A DNA stretch of 18,236 nt from Sphingobacteriaceae bacterium (GTDB lineage Bacteria; Bacteroidota; Bacteroidia; B-17B0; Aurantibacillaceae). The stretch is taken from NCBI GenBank assembly GCA_025360355.1, contig JANYCL010000320.1, positions 1 through 18,236 of the forward strand. The letters are read 5' to 3'. Position numbers and translations under genes: made by a program. The notes below the pieces were generated by a model. It was not told the DNA's origin. It ran no database searches and saw only the letters and a list, made by a program, of their open reading frames with translations. Positions 1 through 7,535 of this stretch are shown here, in pieces; positions within the stretch are counted from its first letter, which is position 1; the number at the start of each line of letters is the position of its first letter.

Positions 1-1
1 A

Positions 2-64
2 TTTGAGTTTAATGTAAAAGATTTTAATTACCGTGCAGGCGACACACAATTGAGTTTATTCTAA
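2..64 (+). CDS. Possible C-terminal end of an unidentified protein (5' partial)
   Basis: The frame starting at base 2 is open for 20 codons from the window edge and ends in TAA, encoding a tail that finishes NYRAGDTQLSLF. It would converge on the thiolase gene, whose stop codon overlaps this one by 3 bases on the opposite strand. The product is not recognised. A 20-codon open stretch can arise by chance, so this is a tentative call based on the sensible residue composition and the convergent layout. Confidence 0.3.
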   Translation, partial: FEFNVKDFNYRAGDTQLSLF

Positions 65-1266
65 CACTTTTCAATAACAGCTGCATAACCTTGTCCAACT
101 CCAATACACATGGTCACCAAAGCATATTTTTTATTTTGCAATTGTAATTCGATCGCTGCCGAGTTTAAAATGCGTGCGCCGCTCATGCCTAATGGATGAC
201 CAAGAGCTATGGCACCACCATTGGGGTTAATACGCGGATCATTATCATCCAGTTTCCATTCGCGTGTACAGCCTAAACTTTGAGCAGCGAATGCTTCGTT
301 CAATTCAATGATATCAATATCTTTCCAGGTTAAGCCTGCGTTTTTTATTGCTTTGTTACTTGCTTCAACCGGACCTAATCCCATAATGCGAGGCTCAACA
401 CCAACAACTGCGCTCGATACAATTCGTGCTAAAGGTTTTAAATTAAATTGTTTAATTGCTTTTTCTCCTGCTAATAATAAAGCGGCAGCGCCATCATTTA
501 ATCCGGAAGCATTTCCCGCGGTTACAGTTCCGTCTTTTTTAAATGAAGATTTTAATTTTTGTAAAGTTTCTAAAGTTGTATTTGGTTTTGCGAATTCATC
601 TTTATTAAAAATAATTGCATCACCTTTTTTTTGTGGAATTTCAACTGCAACAATTTCTTTTGCAAATCTTCCTGCGGCAATTGCCTTCGCCGCTTTTTGC
701 TGACTCCATAATGCAAATTTATCCTGATCGTCACGATTTATTTTATGTAACTCAGCAACATTCTCTGCAGTATCTCCCATCGCATCAACACCAAACAGTT
801 CTTTCATTTTCGGATTAATAAATCTCCAGCCAAAACTGCTATCAAACATTTGTGCATCTCTACCGAAAGCAGAAGATGTTTTTGAAATAACCCACGGACC
901 GCGTGTCATATTTTCAACGCCGCCGCTTATCATCAGATCTGCTTCTCCTAATTGTATATAACGTGCAGCATCAATACTCGCACTTAAACCTGATGCGCAT
1001 AAACGGTTAACAGTTTGTCCGGCTACTGTAATTGGTAAGCCCGCCATTAATCCTGCCATGCGTGCAACGTTGCGGTTATCTTCGCCGGCTTGGTTAGCAC
1101 ATCCCAAAATAACATCACCAACTTGAGCCCAATCAATCCCCGGATTTTTTTTAATTAATTCTTTTAGAACAAGAGTTGCTAAGTCATCGGCACGAACAGC
1201 CGAAAGTGTGCCTCCAAAATTTCCGATGGCGGTGCGTACACCGTTTACTATATAAGCTTGATTCAT
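61..1266 (-). CDS. 3-oxoadipyl-CoA-type thiolase (acetyl-CoA C-acyltransferase)
   Basis: Thiolase-family enzyme that cleaves or forms beta-ketoacyl-CoA in the cytoplasm. Counting from the upstream ATG at 1272, the nucleophilic Cys92 is in NRLCASG, the NEAF motif is at 325-328, His359 is in GHPLGMSGAR and the second active-site Cys389 is in MCIGVGQG, so all catalytic residues are present. Length (about 401 aa) and the blocks CANQAGEDNRNVARM and GWRFINP resemble the PcaF/PaaJ branch, which removes acetyl-CoA from 3-oxoadipyl-CoA, more than FadA or biosynthetic AtoB. That sub-family call is from remembered family sequence and is moderately sure. I prefer the ATG at 1266, two codons inside the longest frame, because MNQAYIVNGVRT matches the usual thiolase N-terminus. 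No partner genes for a beta-ketoadipate or phenylacetate operon adjoin it. A PaaI-type thioesterase lies about 2.5 kb away. Confidence 0.9.
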   Translation of the reverse strand: MNQAYIVNGVRTAIGNFGGTLSAVRADDLATLVLKELIKKNPGIDWAQVGDVILGCANQAGEDNRNVARMAGLMAGLPITVAGQTVNRLCASGLSASIDAARYIQLGEADLMISGGVENMTRGPWVISKTSSAFGRDAQMFDSSFGWRFINPKMKELFGVDAMGDTAENVAELHKINRDDQDKFALWSQQKAAKAIAAGRFAKEIVAVEIPQKKGDAIIFNKDEFAKPNTTLETLQKLKSSFKKDGTVTAGNASGLNDGAAALLLAGEKAIKQFNLKPLARIVSSAVVGVEPRIMGLGPVEASNKAIKNAGLTWKDIDIIELNEAFAAQSLGCTREWKLDDNDPRINPNGGAIALGHPLGMSGARILNSAAIELQLQNKKYALVTMCIGVGQGYAAVIEKC

Positions 1267-1403
1267 AACCATTAAATAAAGTATAAAGTTACATATACTT
1301 ATTAGAAAATACTTATCCTTTTAACAAGGCAAGTGTTTTTAAATCAACAACATAAATTATTTTGTACTTCAGGCAACCTTTTGGGCAGTTAAAAGCATCT
1401 TAT

Positions 1404-1441
1404 TACCGAATTGTAAGCGGAAACTACCAAATTGTAAGTGT
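1404..1441 (+). repeat. Pair of direct repeats with 21-bp period (candidate activator site)
   Basis: TACCGAATTGTAAGCGG (1404-1420) and TACCAAATTGTAAGTGT (1425-1441) match at 14 of 17 positions and start exactly 21 bp apart, two turns of B-DNA. They end just where a -33 box would be expected for the -7 box at 1466. The arrangement suits binding by a dimeric activator on one face of the helix. LytTR-type regulators use direct repeats with such spacing, but the identity of the regulator is a guess. Confidence 0.45.
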
Positions 1442-1465
1442 TAATAGATGAACTTTATTTTTGGT

Positions 1466-1473
1466 TATATTTG
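1466..1473 (+). promoter_or_regulatory. Candidate -7 box for the ELWxxDGT-repeat protein gene
   Basis: TATATTTG is a perfect match to the Bacteroidota -7 consensus TAnnTTTG and lies 18 bp before the ATG. No TTTG is present at the expected -33 position (about 1442-1445, TAAT). The promoter may therefore depend on an activator bound at the repeats directly upstream. Confidence 0.45.
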
Positions 1474-1491
1474 ACTTAATCTTTAATTACT

Positions 1492-3180
1492 ATGAAAACA
1501 CTTTTAAACAACTTAAATTTAAAATTAGTTTTGACCATTATTAGTTTAGTGGGTTTGAAACATAATTGCACATCGCAGTCAGCTGCCATTATTCAGGATA
1601 TAAATAATGGGTTACCCAATTCATCACCAACTTTATTTACAAGTTGCGGCGGATTGAATTGTATTTTTTTTGTTGCTGATAACGGAACAACAGGAGCGGA
1701 ACTTTGGAAATACGATATTGCAACCAGTACTCCAACTTTAGTTAAAGATATTAATCCTGGTGCAACAGGTTCCGGTATAACTGCGATCACTGTAAATTTT
1801 GCCGGGACAGGAATTATTTTTAATGCGAGTGATGGCGTAAATGGAAATGAATTATGGAAGAGTGATGGAACAAGCGCGGGAACAGCAATGGTTTTAGATA
1901 TCAATGTTGGTGCAGGAAGTTCTAATCCCAATAATTTTTATCCTTACGGCGGAACATTTATTTGCAGCGCAGATAATGGTGTGAATGGAAAAGAACCTTG
2001 GTTAACAGGAGGTACTGTTGGAAGTACAGCTTTGCTAAAAGATATTAATCCCGGAGTAGGACCATCCGATCCTAATAGTTTTACAGCTGTGGGAGGAGTT
2101 GTTTTATTCAGAGCAAATGATGGAAGTACAGGAAGTGAATTATGGGCAACAGGTATGACAACAGGAAGCACAGTATTGCTGAAAGATATTAATACAGGAA
2201 CTGTGTCATCTATACCTTTAAACCTGACTGTAGTAAGTAATACTTTATTTTTCTCTGCAAATAATGGAACTACGGGCGCAGAACTTTGGAAAAGTGATGG
2301 AACAACAGGAGGAACAGTTTTAGTAAAAGATATTAATGTTGGAGCCGTTGGATCAATAAATGTTTCTCCCGGAGCAAAAGCATTTTTTGTTGATTATAAT
2401 AATACACTTTATTTTCAGGCAACGGATGGTTCTACCGGGTATGAATTATGGAAAAGCGATGGCACAACAGGAGGCACGACTTTAGTAAAAGATATTCAGT
2501 CAGGTTCGGGATCTTCAACTCCGGCAAGTATGCTTTCAACTACAACTAATATGTTTTTCTTCGCTAACGATGGAATTAATGGTATGGAATTATGGATGAG
2601 CGATGGATCTACAGTTGGAACAACTTTAGTAAAAGATATTAATTCAGGAGCGGCATCAAGCACAAGTACGAATTCAACTTTTGTGAGAGCAGGAAGCGGT
2701 GCCATTTATTTTGCTGCGAACGACGGTGTAAATGGTACGGAGTTCTGGCGTACGTTAGGTAGTGCAGGTTCAACAACTCTTATTGCCGATATTAATAATG
2801 GCGCAGGAAGTTCATCGCCTGCAAACATGTTGGCTTATAGTAATAATGTTTATTTTTCTGCAACAGATGGTGCAACAGGAATTGAACCTTATAAATTTGA
2901 TCCTTTAGCTGCAGGAGTTAATGAATTTAAAAAAGATGATATTTCATTCAGTGTTTTTCCAAATCCGTGCGATGGCCTTTTGAATTTCAGATCAGACGCA
3001 GAAAAAGTAGTCGTAAAAATTTATTCTGTATTAGGAAACTTAGTTTACATTAATTCATTTGGAAGTTCATCAGTTAAAAATCAGATAATAGATCTAAGTG
3101 AATTTAGTTCCGGAATATACTTTATTAAAGCTACGTCAGGATCAAAAGAAGCGATACGGAAAATCATTTTGAGTAATTGA
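1492..3180 (+). CDS. Secreted ELWxxDGT-repeat protein with T9SS type A sorting domain
   Basis: 562-residue exported protein. An N-terminal hydrophobic segment (about residues 10-23, VLTIISLVGL) acts as signal peptide. The body has about nine copies of a roughly 47-residue unit with the core GxELWKSDGTxxGTxLVKDINxG. Copies 2, 5, 6 and 7 are well conserved; copies 3 (EPWLTGGT), 4 (ELWATGMT), 8 (EFWRTLGS) and 9 (EPYKFD) are degraded. Such repeats are predicted to form beta-propeller-like or elongated surface domains. The last ~75 residues, beginning FSVFPNP (FPNP at 489-492) and ending IYFIKATSGSKEAIRKIILSN-like, are a T9SS type A sorting domain (Por secretion tail), which directs export across the outer membrane and attachment or release. 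The gene stands alone, with a candidate promoter before it and a strong terminator after it. Its ligand or substrate cannot be told; adhesion or cell-surface display is an inference. Confidence 0.9.
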   Translation: MKTLLNNLNLKLVLTIISLVGLKHNCTSQSAAIIQDINNGLPNSSPTLFTSCGGLNCIFFVADNGTTGAELWKYDIATSTPTLVKDINPGATGSGITAITVNFAGTGIIFNASDGVNGNELWKSDGTSAGTAMVLDINVGAGSSNPNNFYPYGGTFICSADNGVNGKEPWLTGGTVGSTALLKDINPGVGPSDPNSFTAVGGVVLFRANDGSTGSELWATGMTTGSTVLLKDINTGTVSSIPLNLTVVSNTLFFSANNGTTGAELWKSDGTTGGTVLVKDINVGAVGSINVSPGAKAFFVDYNNTLYFQATDGSTGYELWKSDGTTGGTTLVKDIQSGSGSSTPASMLSTTTNMFFFANDGINGMELWMSDGSTVGTTLVKDINSGAASSTSTNSTFVRAGSGAIYFAANDGVNGTEFWRTLGSAGSTTLIADINNGAGSSSPANMLAYSNNVYFSATDGATGIEPYKFDPLAAGVNEFKKDDISFSVFPNPCDGLLNFRSDAEKVVVKIYSVLGNLVYINSFGSSSVKNQIIDLSEFSSGIYFIKATSGSKEAIRKIILSN

Positions 3181-3202
3181 TATTTTGAATTTCATTAAAA
3201 AG

Positions 3203-3230
3203 AAACGCCGCAGATCTCGCGGCGTTTTTT
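3203..3230. terminator. Intrinsic terminator, probably bidirectional
   Basis: A perfect stem AAACGCCGC/GCGGCGTTT (3203-3211 with 3219-3227) encloses a 7-nt loop and is followed by T6 on the plus strand. On the minus strand the stem is followed by TTTCTTTTT, so it can also stop transcription arriving from the Gly/His-rich gene. It sits between convergent genes. Confidence 0.9.
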
Positions 3231-3261
3231 ATTTAATAAAATATAATTTCCAAACTCCTAA

Positions 3262-3711
3262 CTACTCTGGTTTATATTCTGTTTTGTGAGTTTCGTTACC
3301 TTGATATACATCATCTACATCATCGTCACTATCTTTTAATTCATAGTGTTTTTCATTATCTATATTCACATTAACAACGGTTGGAGGTGGAGAAGGTTGC
3401 GAATACCAAATGGTTCCGTTCCAAAACACATAATGATTTCTCCAATTATCCCAATAAAAATTATAACGAGGGAAATAGATCCAGCGGCGATTGAATGCAC
3501 GTTTCGGTCCCCAGAAAGGATGGTATACAACTATTTTTGCCGGCCGGTAAATACTTTGTTTAATTACAACTTTTGCGCCGTGACGATAACCTCTTCCTCC
3601 GTGTCCGTGATGCCCACCGCCACGATGTCCGCCTCTTTGCGAAAACCCGTTTAGTGTTCCGAGTAATAAAATACTTATTACGATCAGAATTATTTTTTTT
3701 AGATCTTTCAT
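3262..3711 (-). CDS. Exported Gly/His-rich small protein, function unknown
   Basis: 149-residue protein. A longer frame reaches 3783, but I chose the ATG at 3711 because it starts directly with a classical signal peptide (MKDLKKIILIVISILLLGTLNGFSQ) and avoids overlapping the thioesterase gene. After cleavage comes a Gly/His-rich stretch (residues 26-45, with HGGG and HHGHGG) that could bind metal ions. Next is a Trp/Tyr/Phe-rich segment (about 54-106, with WIYFPRYNFYWDNW), a short Pro run and a strongly acidic tail (DSDDDVDD, about 127-134). It follows the thioesterase on the same strand with a gap of 65 bp, so may share its transcript. No family function is recognised. Metal binding is an inference from composition only. 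Confidence 0.75.
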   Translation of the reverse strand: MKDLKKIILIVISILLLGTLNGFSQRGGHRGGGHHGHGGRGYRHGAKVVIKQSIYRPAKIVVYHPFWGPKRAFNRRWIYFPRYNFYWDNWRNHYVFWNGTIWYSQPSPPPTVVNVNIDNEKHYELKDSDDDVDDVYQGNETHKTEYKPE

Positions 3712-3776
3712 GAGAAATTTGTTTTGTTTAATGTTTGACTTTAAAAAATGAGCAAAGTTTAAGTCGTTAACAAATT

Positions 3777-4187
3777 TTACCAATCTTTCGATGTGCGGTA
3801 AACAGTACCTTTAAAAAGTGCAACCACTGCATTATCAGAAGTGCGTTTAATGGTAACGGTATATGTACCAATTTTATTAGAGCAATGCTCTTCTTTTGCT
3901 TCTGCAATAATTTCATCTCCTTCAGCTAAAGAAATAGTATGCGAAATTGAAGTTTCAACCGAAACTGCTTTTTTTCCGTGTGAGTTCGATGAGAAAGCAA
4001 GAGCGCTATCTGCTAAACAATAAGTGATTCCGCCGTGAGCGATACCAAAACCATTCAACATTTCTTTACGGACTGTCATGCTAAGTTTCGAAATTCCGTT
4101 TCCCGTTTCTAAAACTTTAATACCTAACCACTGACTAAAAAAATCTTTAGCCATCATGGTATCAACTATTTCTTTCGGAGACTTCAT
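3777..4187 (-). CDS. paaI: PaaI-family hotdog-fold thioesterase
   Basis: 136-residue single hotdog-fold acyl-CoA thioesterase of the PaaI type, a cytoplasmic enzyme that in phenylacetate catabolism hydrolyses hydroxylated phenylacetyl-CoA to rescue trapped CoA. The family signature HGGxxxxLAD is at residues 51-60 (HGGITYCLAD), with the catalytic Asp60 present. The preceding MLNGFGIAHGG and the following SNSHGKKAVSVE match the PaaI pattern, and the length is typical (about 140 aa). The ATG lies immediately after the adenosyltransferase stop (no intervening base), so the two genes are almost certainly co-transcribed and may be translationally coupled. No other paa genes adjoin, so the true substrate could be another acyl-CoA. 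Family call is firm, substrate uncertain. Confidence 0.85.
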   Translation of the reverse strand: MKSPKEIVDTMMAKDFFSQWLGIKVLETGNGISKLSMTVRKEMLNGFGIAHGGITYCLADSALAFSSNSHGKKAVSVETSISHTISLAEGDEIIAEAKEEHCSNKIGTYTVTIKRTSDNAVVALFKGTVYRTSKDW

Positions 4188-4742
4188 TTATATCCTAGGT
4201 TTCCAGGGAATTTCGTTTGCTTTAAGATCCTGCGTTAGTTTTCTGCTGAGTACAAATAAATAATCGGATAATCGGTTTAGATATTTATAAATTAATTCAT
4301 CCACTTTTTCGTTTTCGGAAAGTTTAAGCACTGCTCTTTCCGCTCTCCTACAAACACAACGTGCAATATGGCAATGTGAAACTGTTGGATGTCCGCCCGT
4401 TAAAACAAAACTTTTCATTTCAGGTAAAGTTTCATTCATTTTGTCGATGGCTTTCTCCAATACCACAACATCACTTTCATTCAATTGCGGTAATTGCATT
4501 TTATTTTTTTCAGGATCGGCAGCTAATAAAGAACCGATTGTAAATAAGCGGTCTTGAATTTCAATAAGCAGATCAAATAATTCTTTTTCCGAAATAGAAT
4601 CACGTACCAAACCAACGAACGAATTTAATTCGTCAACAGTTCCGTAAGCTTCAATGCGGATATGATGTTTAGGTAAACGTGTTCCGCCTATTAAAGAGGT
4701 TTGTCCTTTATCGCCTGTTTTGGTATAAATTTTAATTGACAT
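4188..4742 (-). CDS. PduO-type ATP:cob(I)alamin adenosyltransferase
   Basis: 184-residue cytoplasmic enzyme that transfers the 5'-deoxyadenosyl group of ATP to cob(I)alamin, giving coenzyme B12 for enzymes such as methylmalonyl-CoA mutase. The ATP-binding N-terminal motif TKTGDKGQTSLIGG is at 7-20, YGTVDELNS at 33-41, the RRAER active-site helix at 132-136 and NRLSDYLFVLSR at 156-167. All are hallmarks of the PduO/MMAB family, and the length is normal. It is the first gene of the tight pair with the PaaI thioesterase and lies 101 bp downstream of the TonB-dependent receptor on the same strand. No B12 riboswitch is visible in those 101 bp. Confidence 0.93.
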   Translation of the reverse strand: MSIKIYTKTGDKGQTSLIGGTRLPKHHIRIEAYGTVDELNSFVGLVRDSISEKELFDLLIEIQDRLFTIGSLLAADPEKNKMQLPQLNESDVVVLEKAIDKMNETLPEMKSFVLTGGHPTVSHCHIARCVCRRAERAVLKLSENEKVDELIYKYLNRLSDYLFVLSRKLTQDLKANEIPWKPRI

Positions 4743-4843
4743 ATTTAAAGGTAAATATAAAAATTAAATTCAACCCGTTGGATTTTTCAACAGTTTTAAT
4801 AAATTTTTGATCCTAAGGGCTAAACCAAATGCTTTAGTTTAAC

Positions 4844-7207
4844 CTAAAAATGTAAACTAAGATTTAAATTAGGAAGGAATGGTAATTGATTGATGCGTTG
4901 AAATGTAAAACGGTTCACGTAAAAAATATTTTTGCGATTGTAAACATTTGTCGCACCCGCGCTGATCTCAAGTATAAAACGCTGCGACCAATTGTATTTG
5001 TATTTAACCCCAATATCTAAACGGTGAAAATCAGGTAAGCGAACAGAGTTAATATCGCCTGGTAAATAAGCAACTTGTCCGTTAGCGGTTGTGTAATCGT
5101 ATGTTAAATTGTTATTGAAATTAACTTGCGGGTAATAACCTTGTGTTGGAGTTGTTGGAAAAGGGGAACCATAATTCCAGCGACCATTAACTTCCCAATT
5201 ACGTTTTTTACCGAAAGTGTAAGAAGTAACAAGATTAACATTATGACGACGGTCGAAACTTGGCGGATATTCCATAACTTTTCCTGTTTCAGTATTTCCT
5301 AACCAACGTTGGTTATAAGTAAGGGAATAAACGGCCCAAAAATAAAAACGTTTGTATTCAAACTTCAAAACAAAATCCAATCCGCGTGCACGACCTTCTT
5401 CAATTACAAAATCTTTTTTAATGCCATCCGGTTTGTCTACGTTTGCCGGGATATCATCAAATAATTTATCGCGGTTAACATTTACAACTTGTTTGAAATT
5501 TTTCTGGTAGGCTTCAATATTTAATTCGAAGTATTTTAGAATGTCGAATTCAAAACCCGCAACCATGTGTTGTGCTTTTTGAACTGAAGAACTTAGGGTA
5601 TGTGATCTTGCATCTTTATCTAAATATTTAGAAGGAAGCTGATCATTTTCGGGCGCATTAATAAAACCATAAAATAAATTCACTACATCACGGTCGGAAC
5701 TTGCGCTCATTAAACTTTGACTATATAAACCTGCTGCGCCTTTGAAACGGATCTTTGGTGTAAAATTTATTTTTGCACTTATGCGAGGTTCAGGTGAAAA
5801 AACATTTAAAGAAGCGTAATACATCATGCGGAAACTTGGCTCTAAAACAAAACGTTTTTTGTTATGAACAAATTTATATTTTACAAAACCTGCAATATCT
5901 GAAGTGGCCCGGGTGAGCTGAACTTTTGTAAAATAAGGATTTTGTAATTGGTAATCTGTGTTGGTAATAATGCCTTCAAAACCAAATCGTAACTCGTTAC
6001 GTCCAATGAACTTCACAAAATTAAAACCAGCATTAAAATTACTTACACTACTTTGTTTAGTATCCGTTTCAACTATGGGATTCGAATATTTTATTTTGTA
6101 ATTAGAATAAGCGAACACACCTTCAATTAATAAATTAGAATTGTTAGGTATTAAAACAAAATTTGAACCACCGCCGGATGATGACCATTTATAAGTTGCT
6201 ATTGATGGATAATCTACTTTATCATTAAAATTAAAACCAAAGAAACTTACTTTACTTCCATTATTCCCGTTAATGGAAACTTTACCATAAGCATCAGCAA
6301 AATAAAAAGGCAAACCATCTTTATTAGCATAAGAGTATATTGATTTTGAAGTTTGCGGCAAGTAAGAGTATTTGGCTGCGAAAATATAAGAAGCGCTGCC
6401 TTTTCCGTTTTCTTTTAATTTCACAAACGGACCTTCTAACATGATTTTGGAAGCAAAAGTTGAAGCCGCTATTTTTCCGCTCAGTCTTTTTTTATTTCCA
6501 TCACGGGTAGTAACATCCATAACAGAAGAAGTTCTTCCGCCGTATTCTGCACCAAAACCTGCTGAGTACACATTGGCGTTCTTCATTATATCATTATCAA
6601 AAACAGAAAACAAACCAATGGAGTGAAAAGGATTAAAAATTACCATTCCATCTAACAACACTTTGTTTTGTACAGGTAAACCACCGCGTATATATAATTG
6701 TCCGCCCTGATCACCTGTAAAAGTTACACCGGGTAATACTTGTAAATATTGTGCCAGATCGGGTTCACCAACACTTGGAAGTTTGGCGATAACAGTCGGA
6801 TCTATTTTTTGAACAGCAACAGTTGTGTTTTCAATTTTATCAGCGGCGGTTGTGTTAATTTCAATTTCTTTAAGTTTAATGCCACCTTTACTATTAAAAT
6901 ATTTTTTACTTATGATATCGCCGGCTTTAACGGTTATTTTTTCTGAAATGGTATCAAAATCTAAATTGGTGATCATTAAAGTATAATCACCGGGCGGGAT
7001 TTTTGTAATAGAGAAAAAACCGTTTATATCTGTATTAGCACCTATTGTAGTACCTTTTAAAAATACATTGCTAAAAATAACAGGTTCGCCATTTTCCTTA
7101 TTATAAAGAAAACCCCTTATTGCCCCGGAATTTTGCGCAAAAAACGACAGAGAAACGACCGTAAAAAGGACAGAAATTATGTATTTAAAATAGGGCTTAA
7201 AGGACAT
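4844..7207 (-). CDS. TonB-dependent outer membrane receptor with carboxypeptidase-regulatory-like domain
   Basis: 787-residue outer membrane transporter. Signal peptide residues 1-24 (ending SFFAQ). A carboxypeptidase-regulatory-like beta-sandwich spans about 28-110, with the typical G-x-(V/I)-x-(D/N)-x-x-x-G-E-P start and TDINGFFSITKIPPGDYTL. The plug domain is about 130-240, with LPSVGEPDLAQYLQVLPGV, LYIRGG and LLDGMVIFNPFH, and the remainder is a 22-strand-type barrel ending in the aromatic LSLHF typical of BAM-assembled proteins. It imports a ligand using TonB/ExbBD energy. No SusD-like lipoprotein is adjacent, so it is not an obvious Sus pair. The substrate is unknown. Proximity to the cobalamin adenosyltransferase makes corrinoid uptake possible but is weak evidence. 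Confidence 0.93.
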   Translation of the reverse strand: MSFKPYFKYIISVLFTVVSLSFFAQNSGAIRGFLYNKENGEPVIFSNVFLKGTTIGANTDINGFFSITKIPPGDYTLMITNLDFDTISEKITVKAGDIISKKYFNSKGGIKLKEIEINTTAADKIENTTVAVQKIDPTVIAKLPSVGEPDLAQYLQVLPGVTFTGDQGGQLYIRGGLPVQNKVLLDGMVIFNPFHSIGLFSVFDNDIMKNANVYSAGFGAEYGGRTSSVMDVTTRDGNKKRLSGKIAASTFASKIMLEGPFVKLKENGKGSASYIFAAKYSYLPQTSKSIYSYANKDGLPFYFADAYGKVSINGNNGSKVSFFGFNFNDKVDYPSIATYKWSSSGGGSNFVLIPNNSNLLIEGVFAYSNYKIKYSNPIVETDTKQSSVSNFNAGFNFVKFIGRNELRFGFEGIITNTDYQLQNPYFTKVQLTRATSDIAGFVKYKFVHNKKRFVLEPSFRMMYYASLNVFSPEPRISAKINFTPKIRFKGAAGLYSQSLMSASSDRDVVNLFYGFINAPENDQLPSKYLDKDARSHTLSSSVQKAQHMVAGFEFDILKYFELNIEAYQKNFKQVVNVNRDKLFDDIPANVDKPDGIKKDFVIEEGRARGLDFVLKFEYKRFYFWAVYSLTYNQRWLGNTETGKVMEYPPSFDRRHNVNLVTSYTFGKKRNWEVNGRWNYGSPFPTTPTQGYYPQVNFNNNLTYDYTTANGQVAYLPGDINSVRLPDFHRLDIGVKYKYNWSQRFILEISAGATNVYNRKNIFYVNRFTFQRINQLPFLPNLNLSLHF

Positions 7208-7225
7208 ATAGTTTTAACTGAGGTG

Positions 7226-7233
7226 CAAATTTA
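7226..7233 (-). promoter_or_regulatory. Candidate -7 box for the TonB-dependent receptor gene
   Basis: Read on the minus strand this is TAAATTTG, a perfect TAnnTTTG match, 18 bp before the receptor ATG. No TTTG is found 20 bp upstream, so the -33 box is missing or degenerate. It lies in the 328-bp divergent intergenic region 7208-7535. The middle of that region (about 7260-7470) shows no convincing gene. Confidence 0.35.
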
Positions 7234-7474
7234 CCATAATTTACAAATTCTGAGTCTTATAATTGAGGTTTTAGGCTTGTTTTTGATATGTGGTAAAGAT
7301 GAGGCAGTTATTGGTTATTATTCGGAATTAAGTGGTTTACAGTCTAAATTTTTTAGATTTCATCGTAAAACCGTTGCTTAACTAACCCAAACAAAGCATT
7401 CCCTCAAATTCCTTAAAAACCCCAAACCTAAACCTTATATGTTTCGTATAGATTGAAAGAAATCTGTAAAAAGC

Positions 7475-7495
7475 ATTTGCCAAGAACAGGCAAAT
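7475..7495. repeat. Perfect 7-bp inverted repeat over the -33 box (candidate operator)
   Basis: ATTTGCC (7475-7481) and GGCAAAT (7489-7495) are perfect inverted copies separated by 7 bases. The left arm contains the -33 TTTG of the downstream promoter and the right arm fills the spacer, so a bound dimer would occlude RNA polymerase. The regulator is unknown. Confidence 0.4.
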
Positions 7496-7507
7496 TTGGT
7501 ATATTTA
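7476..7507 (+). promoter_or_regulatory. Promoter of the 880-residue T9SS protein gene
   Basis: TTTG (7476-7479), a 20-bp spacer and TATATTTA (7500-7507, 7 of 8 to TAnnTTTG) match the Bacteroidota promoter architecture. Transcription should start near 7514, leaving a leader of about 20 nt. The same 20-bp spacing is seen at the repressor promoter in this window. Confidence 0.6.
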
Positions 7508-7535
7508 CAGATACTAAATCGCTAAATTCTTTAAC

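Noticed and set aside
308..703. 131-codon plus-strand open frame inside the thiolase gene
   Set aside because: It lies wholly antisense to a thiolase with all catalytic motifs; composition is that of a shadow frame.
1593..2705. Several minus-strand open frames within the ELWxxDGT gene
   Set aside because: They are reverse-strand shadows created by the repeated coding units and resemble each other for that reason only.
4743..4843. B12 riboswitch ahead of the adenosyltransferase
   Set aside because: Only 101 bp are available and no B12-box-like or extended stem structure is visible.
7133..7381. 82-codon plus-strand frame between the receptor gene and the T9SS gene
   Set aside because: It begins antisense to the receptor signal peptide, and its product shows no recognisable motif or start signal. 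The conserved function of the region is promoter sequence.
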